Assembly (NCBI GenBank): GCA_928085145.1 | Contig: OV725080.1 | Coordinates: 155,703,136-155,767,135 of the forward strand | Direction: 5' to 3' | Length of the DNA: 64,000 nucleotides | Origin: Nezara viridula | Lineage: Eukaryota; Arthropoda; Insecta; Hemiptera; Pentatomidae | Part shown: piece by piece, positions 55,045 through 64,000 of the stretch | How positions within the stretch are numbered: the first letter of the stretch is position 1 | Layout of the letters: every line of letters starts with the position of its first letter | Position numbers and translations under genes: made by a program | The notes under the pieces: model-generated | What the model saw: the letters and a program-made list of their open reading frames with translations, nothing else | What the model was told of the DNA's origin: nothing | Databases searched by the model: none

Positions 55045-55079
55045 TAATTGTCCGATTTTTATTTTTTGTTTTGTAGGTA

Positions 55080-55330
55080 ATTTAATAATCTTTCTAATTA
55101 TCATGGCCACAAAGGAAAAAAAGCATAGTTTTTGAGTTATTTGCAAATAAAGTTTCTTTTCCTTCATAACTTTTTCCCCAGAAATGTCGGTGGGAGGGGT
55201 ACTATTTGTCACACGTGAAGGAGAATAATATCTTCAAAATGAGTGGTCAATCATTAGATTTGATAAAGAATTGACGAAGTTATGAGGTACCGAAAAAAAA
55301 AACACCTTTTAGAAATAATATATAGGATAG
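55080..55330 (+). repeat. Family E repeat, uninterrupted
   Basis: The empty-site counterpart of 24120-24720. It contains AATGAGTGGTCAATCATTAG without a MITE. Confidence 0.65.
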
Positions 55331-56575
55331 CTCATTATAAAGAGGATGGAATGCTGAACATTTCCTTCGCTTACAGTATCCAGGTCTGAGTTTTAGTTCC
55401 TATAATATTTTAATCCATATCTTCCATAAAACTCGTTATCATTTGGTTTTCGACACTATTTTTTCTCTTTTCGCCTCTCTAACACAGCGTCGTGTTAAGA
55501 TACAATTTTTAATAATAGCTTATTATAGAGAGGATAAAATGATGATTATTCCCCTCTACAATAATATGCAGGTCCGGTTTTGTTTTTTAGATATTTTAAT
55601 CCATGTGCAAAACCACTTCAATTAGTCTACGACTTTACCCGGGCGTTACTCATCGGAAATATGACAACTCAATACAATTCAATCTCCACAAAAAAAGTAC
55701 AAAAATACACCTAAAGAAGTTTTAACTTAAAAAAGAGTTTAAAAGACTTTAAAAAAAATAGTTACTTTTATTTTTTTTACAAAAACTAACCTAATTATTA
55801 AAAAAAGTAGTGTGAAATTAAATTAAATACCGAAACTGGCTTTTTTGTTATTATAAATTATAAATAATAGCTCATTATAAAGAGGATGAAATGCTGAACA
55901 TTTCCCTCGCTTACAGTATGCAGGTCCGATTTTTAGTTCCTGAAATATTTTAATCCATATCTTCCATAAAATTCGTCATCATTTGGTTTTCGACATTATT
56001 TTTCCCTTTTCGCCTCCTTAACACGGCGTCGCGTTAAGATACAATTTCGAATAAAAGCTCTTTATAAAGAGGATGAAGCACGGGCGTATCTACGGGGAGG
56101 GGGGCTTTCGGGCTGAAGCTCCCCTCCCCCCCAATAAATGGTAAACTATAACCATGTTTTATGGAATTTTTTTTTTTAAATACCTCTTAAAGTATTATTG
56201 TTCGTGTAATTACATTTAAAAGGATTTAAGGAATCACTTAAACACCATTTCATATAGGTAGTTAGTTTCTTTCTGTTTTTCCAAAGTAATTATCGTTATT
56301 TTTATGGAAAAAAAAGGTTTCGGGTTGAAGCCCCCCCAAAAAAAAATTAAATCCTGGATCCGCTAGTGGGATGAAGTGATCAGATCCCTCGCTTACAGTA
56401 TGCATGTCCGATTTTTAGTTTATGAGATATTTTAATCCATATGCAAAAACAGTTCAATTAGTCTACTCCGACTTTACCCGAGCGTTACACATCGGAGATC
56501 TGACGACTCAATCTAATTCATCCTCTACAGAAAAGTACAAAATTCGCCTAAAGAAGTGTTCACTTCAAAAAGAAT
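55328..56575 (+). repeat. Family C repeats, two copies in tandem
   Basis: Each copy is a dimer: a block AAAGAGGATG.AATGCTGAACATTTCC and a related block ending CTTTACCCG.GCGTTAC.CATCGGA. Copies are 55328-55740 and 55865-56575, the latter interrupted by the hAT-B element at 56079-56368. The halves share TC(C)GCTTACAGTATGCA.GTC and a following T-rich word. No coding potential is evident. Confidence 0.6.
56079..56368. mobile_element. hAT-B MITE, complete, perfect target duplication
   Basis: Begins CACGGGCGTATCTACGGGG and ends CTGGATCCGCTAGTG. GGATGAAG is duplicated at 56071-56078 and 56369-56376. Inserted inside a family C repeat. Confidence 0.88.
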
Positions 56576-57598
56576 ACTAAAATAAAAAATAGTTTCTGTT
56601 CGGTAGATACCAATAGTAAATCTCCCATTTCTATAAATAAATATTCCAAATATAAACTAGAAACAACGCGATGTTCTTAAGGTATTTATAAATAACCTTT
56701 AATATCAGAAAGTCTCCCACGAAGGTATGTATAGTAAATACCTATTCAATGTAAAATCAGTTAATTAAAGATTCAAAACATGTGTTCACTTACACAACTT
56801 TTCTAATCTCTTTGTACGTCAAGAATAATTAAAAAATTGTCGTTTAAATACCGCTCAACTTTTAAGAGAAATTATTTTCTGAAAAATTTGGACTATTATG
56901 GAAGTTTTTTAAGTGCATTTTTAACGGAGTTAAATATTAAACTAACTTGTAAAAAATTATCAAGGCCATTAAAATAATACAAGGCCTATGCAATTAAAGC
57001 CATTTAACTTTTTTTGAAACACATGACAACAGTCTCTGCACTCTATAAACAAAGATAGACTTTTAAATACATCTATATATTTAATCTATAAATGAGTAAG
57101 CATTCTATTATTCACTAAAACGTGTACGGACTTAATCTGAATAACAATATACATGTTATTAAACTCTTATTTTTCTCTTTTAAAATTTACTAAAATGAAG
57201 TTACGAGGTTTAATCGATATTTTTAATCGAATAGGTCGAAACTTTTCATACTAATTGTAAGTGCATAATGTTGAGATTTCATATAGGAAAAATTCATCAA
57301 ATTATTCACCAATTTAATTTCTTCTTACATTAAACAAAAATTTTTCTTATTAAAGCCATAATATATTCCTAATTATTTAAATATAGTACCGCACCAGAAT
57401 CGGTGCTAAGAACGAATTTTTACGATTAAATCGCTTATTTCCGATATGAACTTCAATCGATTTTTATCAAAATTGAGATAAATATCGATTTTCATATAAT
57501 AAATAACACAGAATGAATCTGATGGTGCAAGATTTTTTTTTCAATACTAACCTCAATATTTAAAATAGTAATGTGAAAATAACTTTATTGCTAAAACC

Positions 57599-57633
<35 letters not shown>

Positions 57634-58439
57634 GTATTGTAATTAAACGTGCATTTCTTAAGAATCTATGAAAAAAATCATAAAAAGCTTTTTTAACTGT
57701 TATATCCAAATTAAAATTAAAAATAAATTTATTTTGTTGTGCCATTGTTGTAAATTAAACGTTAATTTTTATAACTTTTTTTCCGCCGAATGATAAACAA
57801 TTTATTTTTTCCAAAACCCAATCAATCTTTTTTTTGTGTTTAAAAAAGATTCTTTTTTTTTTTTTTTTTTTTTTTAGAAATGACAAGCTTTATTCAACTA
57901 AGGAAAATACACAACTTCATAGAAAACAGGTTTATATCACAACATATGTGTTATATATATTTGTAATTCATGTAATCGATGTAACATATGATCGATATAT
58001 ATTATTAATATTAATTTTTTTTATTATTTTTTTTTTTTATACATGTAATATTCTGTCTGGTGAACAATAATTATAGTGATAAATGAATACATTCACACCA
58101 TATATGCAAAAAATATAAAATTGACAAAAGTAAAATAATGAATAAATAATAATAAATAAAACTATGTATAAATAAAAACTACGTGTAAATAAAAACTATG
58201 TATAAATAAAAACTATGTAAAAGGGGTTCTTGACATTAAATACTTTCCAAGAGACACCAAAAAAGTTTCCAAATATTTTAATTGTTATTGGAATAATCAG
58301 TGATTTTCGAAAATATGTTATACAAATAAAGAATTTATTCTCTTCTTTTGTTAATTTAATACATAAATAAAAAAAAATAATATAAAAAAAACTAAGGTAT
58401 GTGATTTAGATCTCACAAAAGAACTGAAAACATCAACAA
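56576..58439. other. AT-rich intergenic DNA with poly(T) tracts
   Basis: Poly(T) at about 57600-57630 and 57852-57875. TAAATAAAAACTA.GT repeats at 58155-58220. No gene is supported. Confidence 0.5.
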
Positions 58440-58840
58440 TGAGAGATTAATAATATGCTGAACTATTCCCTCGCTTACAGCAATTTTTAGTTTCTCAGAT
58501 ATTTTATTCCGTACGTTCCATAAAATTCGTTATCATTTAGTTTTCGACACTATTTTTTTACTTTTTGCCTCTCTAACACGGCGTCGCGTTAAGATACAAT
58601 TTTGAATTTTAGCCTATTACAGAGAGGATGAAATACTGAACAATTTCTTCGCTTACGATATGGAGGTCCGATTTTTAGTTTCTGAGATATTTTAGTCCAA
58701 ATATAAAAACATTTCAATTAGTCGACTCTAGCCGACTTTACCCGAGCGTTAACACCTCGGAAATCTGACGGATCAATCTAATTCACTCTCCACAAAAATG
58801 TGCAAAACGCGCCTAAGGAAATTTTCACTTCAAACATGGT
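58440..58840 (+). repeat. Family C repeat
   Basis: Both halves are present: CCCTCGCTTACAG…TCTCTAACACGGCGTCGCGTTAAG and CTTCGCTTACGAT…CCCGAGCGTTAACACCTCGG. A good reference copy of the dimer. Confidence 0.55.
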
Positions 58841-58854
58841 TTTCTATACTCATA

Positions 58855-58985
58855 TATATTGATGATACTGTATATTTGTACATTACTTGATTTTCCATTG
58901 TATTGACTGATAATTATGCTGTGGCTGTAGCAACCTAATATAATTGGGCATCGTCTTTTTATAAAAATAAAATGATTCTCTCCGG
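58855..58985 (+). mobile_element. LINE 3' tail, family D, opposite orientation
   Basis: AGCAACCTAATATAATTGGG then ATAAAAATAAAATGATTCTC parallels the minus-strand tails at 17099 and 48595, here without (AT)n. Confidence 0.45.
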
Positions 58986-59001
58986 TTTTGATATTATAAT
59001 T

Positions 59002-59532
59002 TTTTTTTTATTTTAATGAAATTTACAACTGTATTAAATGGAAAATACAACAAGTAAATGTGGCATTGGTAACATGACATGTACAACTTGAAGAGAAACT
59101 ACCCATTGGTACAACTCAAATTAAAGTTCTATATTAGAAGGTCCCGAGGCTATCTTCTTTTCAGACGAATCGGAGGGTTATCAGGGATCGAGGAGGAAAC
59201 AAGGTTTGAAACGAGAGGATTCGGATGGTTCTGGAGTTTGTTATGGGAGGATAGATATCTGGATTGGGCCAAATCGGAAACATATGGAACATTAAGGTCT
59301 TTATGGATGATTTTATTTGTGACAAAGTAAGGAGCATTGAGGATTTTACGAATAATTTTGGATTGTAAGGATTGGATACGAGAGGAATTCGATGGTTTAG
59401 TGGAGCCCCAAAGCTCAATTCCGCAAGTCCAAATAGGTCTTATTATTGTCATATATATGAGTCGTTTTTGATTGATTGAAAGCTTAGAGCGTTTGTCTAG
59501 TAAGTTCTGCAGTAGTCGAAAATGTCGGGCGG
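59002..59532 (-). pseudogene. Jockey-like LINE, 5'-truncated, with target duplication
   Basis: The minus frame 59452-59150 encodes MTIIRPIWTCGIELWGSTKP, then SLQSKIIRKILNAPYFVTNK, IIHKDLNVPYVSDLAQSRYL and LVSNLVSSSIPDNPPIRLKR. This is the C-terminal end of a jockey-type reverse transcriptase (RPIW.YGI.LWG and NAP(W/Y)(Y/F)V.N block). The 3' UTR runs to a T-run at 59002. TTGATATTATAATT is duplicated at 58988-59001 and 59533-59546, so the insertion is 531 bp and truncated at its 5' end. Confidence 0.85.
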
Positions 59533-59546
59533 TTGATATTATAATT

Positions 59547-61240
59547 GAAATAGAAAATATAGTTTTTCCGCATTATCTGAAAAATTGTTTCTAATAATTT
59601 AGCTTCATTCACTTTGGAAATAAAAAACTAATAATTAGACGAATAACGACTAAACATTACAACGAATAATAATAAGCATAAGTACATTTAAGCCAGAGAA
59701 GCATTCGTTCATTCATAGAGTCATACTTGCCCATCGATACTGAGTCTATTCAACACTAATATTTACTATGTATTCAGTTTAGTATTGACAGTGAGTATCG
59801 GCTTTACCCTCGCAACAGAACGAAGAACAATCGGAACTCCAGAATAAATTAACCTCTTTTATATTCCAGTCAGCTGGAGCCTTCTTCCTCTCTCACCATG
59901 GAACAGGCAAACAAACAATTACCACTGCTGGAAAAAATACTTTCGATTCAGACAATTTATTTTGAGTTTTTGACTAAATTCTTAAGACGATATGAAGTTA
60001 CTTTAGAATACCTTAGCGTCTTTATATATTATTTCTCAAAGGTTTGTCGGTACGCCATGTCTTCGTCAATTCCTCATCAAGCCCTTTCTTTAATGATCTT
60101 CTTTTCCTTCAGGTGGAAAAAATAGGCACCCCTCTACCCAAATTTCAGGGAAAAAATCTTTGAAGGAAAAGAAACTTTATTTATGAATAACTCAAAAACT
60201 GTAAATTTTATTGTTGATTGCACCCATGATTATTTGAAAAATTACTAAATTTCAGGGTTTGAAATCGATAATTAAAAAAAAAATTAAAATCTAATCAATT
60301 ATAAAAAAAATTCTTTTGGTGATTTTTATTAAAAGTAATTTTTATTTTTTATCATAAGTGATAAAAATCATATCTTGGTCATTATTTTTTAACAATTTTT
60401 TTTCAATAAACAATAAGAATATTTATTGAGTAAAATTTTTTTAAATCTGTAATATAATTTTGTTGTAATTCCTATTATATTTTACGTGTGGAATAGTAGA
60501 TGGAGAATATTGTGTTCAACAATTAGCAACAGAACATCTTTATTTACGTAATTCATGGTAATGTTTTGGCTTACAATAAAAATATACATATGTATAGTAT
60601 AGGTACCACGTGCACGATTAAAGCTATTTCAGAAATATAATAATAAAAAATATGTACATACATTTTAATGTTTTCTTTAAGTTGAGCATAAAAGGTGATA
60701 TTTATTTTCTGGATTTAATTTTAATAATTATTATTCATGTGAAATTGGTTCATTCAATGAGTGATCATTATTTTTAATCGAGTCAATAACCATCAAAGAT
60801 TGATTTAAATTATTACTTATAAATTAAAAACAAAAATAATAATTATTACAAGATCTTGTGGAAAAATAATTATCGATTTCAAGCACTGCTATAATCCTTA
60901 GAAAAGCAAAACAAAACAAAATAAAAATCGAAGTAGGATCATTATCAACCATTAATTTTAAACATGAAATTTTAAAATAATTTTCGTTTCCTTTGACGAT
61001 TATAATTATTAGGAAAATCTGAATTGATTCCTCCAGTTTATACCACATTTCATTATTTAATTTTCTTATTATTTTGGTATTTCTTCACTGACCAATATTA
61101 TATGCGAATTATTCACACGGACTAGTTTTTATTATTTTAAAATGATAAGGAAATTCCTTTCTACTGAATTATTGAATTTCAAAACAGTAATCAATACAGA
61201 TAAAAAGAATTTGAATATAATATTTGGATGGACATATATA
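59547..61240. other. AT-rich intergenic DNA with one exon candidate
   Basis: Apart from the candidate first exon at 59898-60044, I see only low-complexity sequence. Confidence 0.45.
59898..60044 (+). CDS. Candidate first coding exon, unassigned
   Basis: CTCACCATGG is a near-ideal start context. 49 codons follow (MEQANKQLPLLEKILSIQTI then FEFLTKFLRRYEVTLEYLSV) to a possible donor AAG|GTTTGT. Upstream (59790-59895) is less AT-rich than the surroundings. No protein family is recognised and no second exon was found, so this may be chance. Confidence 0.2.
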
Positions 61241-61521
61241 TTCGGGGGAAGAGGGATTTTTCGGGATGAAGGCTCCCTCCCCCAAATTGTAAAATATAAC
61301 CATGTTTTATGGGAAAAATATAAAAAATATACATATATATCTTAAAGTATTATTGTTCGTGTAATTACATTTAATAGGACTTCAAGAATCGCTTAAATAC
61401 CATTTCATACAGGTACACAGTTTCTTTTTTCTTTCCAAAGCAATTATCGTTAGATATATAAAAAAAACTTTCTGGCTGCAGCCCCCCTCCCAAAAAATAT
61501 TAAATACAGGATCCGCTATTG
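61241..61521. mobile_element. hAT-B MITE, left end degraded
   Basis: Body and right end (CAGGATCCGCTATTG) match the other copies. The left CACGGGCGGATC is replaced by unrelated bases, so no target duplication is seen. Confidence 0.6.
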
Positions 61522-62019
61522 TTGAGTTCGTTCCTTTCATAGCTACTACTGTTTTTCCATTATCAAACTTCTAACATAGTTTCATTGATTAATTTCGATA
61601 ATACAATCGATTATAGCCCAATAAAATTTCACAATAACTGGAAAACAACCAGATGCAAATTTTGTTCTTATTTACATTTCATATGTCGTAAACACAGCGT
61701 AAAGGTCATGGACGAAATAAGAGCTCGCATTTTTCGATTACTAAGAGAGTTATTTTTGACCTTAATCAAAAATAGAAAAACTATTATTGTGTAAATATAC
61801 TAAATCTCAGCTCTATCAAATGAAATATATTTTCATTTTGTTATATAACAATCTAGTCAACAGAAAAATTGTAGATTAGGGATAGAACATCTCCATTCTA
61901 CATCATTTAAACTAATTAGATTAAATAATATAAAAGTAAATAAATTTTATAATTTAACATTTGATATCGTTGTTATATATTATTTCTCTAAGGTTAGTCT
62001 TTTTTTTTTTCTTCTTCAG
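61522..62019. other. Intergenic DNA
   Basis: The open frame at 61585-61794 shows no domain. Confidence 0.4.
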
Positions 62020-63480
62020 TGCCTCAGAGTCACCTTTGACCAAACTCTGTCATGGAAACTAGACAGACATCTCCTAAATCTATCAACCCTCAAACAATTC
62101 AGTCACCTATGATAACTCCTCCAACGTAAAACCCGACATCTCCTAATTTTTCCCCTGTGTTCCCTCGCTTTGACTACAGCTGGCGAACTGGAAGCAAGAC
62201 TTAAACTACTTACGAATTGCTTAATAAAATCTGTCTTCGGACTCTCCAGAGATAGAAGTAGAAAATCATCTTTATTCTGGGACTAGGTCCCTTAAGAACA
62301 ACAATTGTTCATATAAATTAAAAATAAATCTGGCCGAAAGAACTATTACATTAGGGAATAACTAAAATACAAGTAATAAAATAAGTATAATAGGTCTTAG
62401 GATATATTAACGAAAACGGATAGGGTTACAATACTATAATATTGGAGCTAAAACAATAACATAACAATCACTAAATGAACTTAGAAAGAAATGCTAAATA
62501 AATTTTATAGGCAAAGCACTGTAGTGATAGAATATAAAAATAAAAAAAAAATGCTAATGTAAATAAATGATTTACATTTGTTCCTTATGAAGTTTAAGTG
62601 AATACACATAAAGATTAGGAGAAGAAAAAAATATATACATACACACACATAGATAATGTCTGTGGAAAGGGGTGTAAAGGTCAGAAGGACGAGATCTTGT
62701 AGAGAGGGACTTGAATTGTAGGAGACTGTATAATAATCTGTAGGAGACTGCGTAAGACGGATGACGATTATTGATTATTTGGTAAAGAAATGTGGCTTGC
62801 CTTCGGAAGGCGGGGAAGACCCACCCTAACTCAGCATAGTGGTGCGAAACACGGGAACGTCTCAGAGTCCCGGTGCATTCATAAAATATGCTATGAGTGG
62901 CTATACTTATTTCATAAGAACTCAGAACTCAGCGTCCATCATACTATAAAGCCTCCAATTTAGATCAGCAATCGAATCCCAACCCATCCGATCTCGTTCT
63001 TCTGACTTCTACACACTTCCCCACCGAACTGCTGCGTTTGAAAAATCCTTCCTAACTCGAATTGCTCCTTCTGGAACCATATCCGGTCAATCATCCGCTA
63101 TGCTTCAACGGATTCCTCTTTTAAATCTCTTCTTTTAAATCTCTTCTCTTCAATCACGTTTTCCTATCTCAATCTAATAAATATTATTTTATTTTATAGT
63201 AAATCACTTTTTCTTTTATTTAAAATGTTTCTCAGAGTTCATTTTAGTGCTATAATCCTCACAAATATTATTATTATTATCATTTTTGTGTGTTTTTTTT
63301 AATGTAATTTTTTTGTTTTAATTACTGTATATTTTCTTTTCCTTTACGCTATATATTATTTTTTTTTATGTATTGATGATTCCTGTAAAAATGTTTTAAA
63401 ATATGTAAAAAATGTTTTTACCACTGTGAAATGTATTTTAATTTTATTCTTAAGGATAATAAAGACATTTTTCATTTTAC
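62020..63480. pseudogene. Two nested CR1/jockey-like LINE fragments in opposite orientation
   Basis: Plus-strand parts at 62020-62245 (conceptual LRVTFDQTLSWKLDRHLLNL … LALTTAGELEARLKLLTNCL) and 62900-63170 (RSRSSDFYTLPHRTAAFEKS) are reverse-transcriptase tail sequences. Between them, 62255-62880 is a minus-strand CR1 copy. Its conserved end (CCTAGTCCCAGAATAAAG) faces left at 62270-62295, and ACAAGATCTCGTCCTTCTGA lies at about 62680. Both are degenerate. The plus copy ends in an AATAAAGACATTTTTC tail near 63460. Confidence 0.55.
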
Positions 63481-64000
63481 CTCATATATCTATTATTAAT
63501 TTTTCGAAACAAACTATTGAGCCTTAGTTTTGAAGAACCTTCAATCTCAAATAATAATTACATTTATAGAAGATTTGCATTTATGATTATTTTAAATGCT
63601 ATTAAATTCCATTCAAAACGAACAACCAAAAGTTTTTGAGTGATTATAATATTCTTGTAGTTTTCGTTTTTCAAAACTGGTAAAAAAAGCTAAGCTACCG
63701 AAAATAGAAACAATCAATGTTCTTTATATATATATACAAACATCTTGAAATTGAAATAAATTATTCATGATTATAATATTTTTTTGGAAAGAAATTATGT
63801 CGAAAATTTTGTTTATTTTTCTCAGCATTGTTAATATCAATAAAAATCTTTGAAAAAAAAAAAATGTCTGTACAAATTTAGGAATATGAAATAGAGACAA
63901 TTTTGTCCGACCTCTATATTGAAAACACCCCAATTCCGAGATTTTTTGTAAATAAAATATTTGTAGGTTATGATGAGATAAGGCTGTTGCTATAGGAACA
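63481..64000. other. Window edge, family A repeat at the end
   Basis: 63898-64000 is an inverse family A arm (TATTGAAAACACCCCAATTC…TATGATGAGATAAGG) cut by the window end. The rest is AT-rich, without a gene. Confidence 0.5.

Noticed and set aside
1..64000. CRISPR array, operon, phage or bacterial insertion sequence
   Set aside because: No regularly spaced direct repeats with unique spacers, no ribosome-binding-site-led gene strings; spliced genes and eukaryotic retroelements throughout.

Overview
This window is AT-rich eukaryotic DNA, almost certainly from an insect. Two spliced single-copy genes with insect-like intron sizes sit in a background of jockey-, CR1- and RTE-type LINEs, a Penelope-like element, a mariner fragment, hAT, Tc1 and Harbinger miniature elements, a tRNA-derived SINE and many (TA)n tracts. 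There is no bacterial-type operon, CRISPR array or rRNA gene, and no free-standing tRNA gene that I could recognise. The species cannot be named from this sequence.

Host genes. The left third, up to about 35 kb, holds no complete host gene that I recognise. At 35.3-39.6 kb on the plus strand lies a complete four-exon TM2D2 gene (amaretto in Drosophila): signal peptide, cysteine-rich ectodomain and a two-helix TM2 domain with a DRF motif. At 39.8-47.1 kb on the minus strand lies a complete six-exon dihydropteridine reductase (QDPR), which regenerates tetrahydrobiopterin. The two genes converge with 255 bp between stop codons. That gap holds a perfectly palindromic AATAAATTTATT, which can serve as a poly(A) signal on either strand. 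No functional link between the two proteins is implied.

Layout. 0-5.3 kb: hAT MITEs and a foldback repeat (family A) interrupted by a Tc1/mariner-like element. 6-12 kb: RTE, CR1 and jockey remnants and a diverged tandem repeat. 13.6-14 kb: a SINE with a 17-bp target-site duplication. 16-19.4 kb: hAT and Harbinger pieces and the first hammerhead-like motifs. 19.8-23.4 kb: RTE and CR1 fragments, including a CR1 nested in a hAT MITE. 24-28 kb: a hAT MITE with a paralogous empty site, a Penelope-like element inserted in a jockey tail, and a Tc1-type MITE. 28-35 kb: mostly low-complexity intergenic DNA. 35-47 kb: the two genes, whose introns carry repeats. 47-64 kb: mariner, hAT and Penelope long-terminal pieces, dimeric repeats (family C), jockey and CR1 copies.

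Most interesting layer. At least six sequences share a CUGANGA...GAAA(C/U)GU(C/U) arrangement, with short complementary flanks in most and a stem II in the better-preserved copies. They look like the minimal hammerhead ribozymes known from Penelope-like retroelements. Six of them occur as pairs inside three separate long inverted repeats (19.0-19.4, 36.8-37.1 and 53.7-53.9 kb). One lies 3' of a GIY-YIG endonuclease remnant. In the 53.7-kb repeat one arm stops exactly at the predicted cleavage site. All of this is by eye; covariance-model and repeat-library searches would be decisive.
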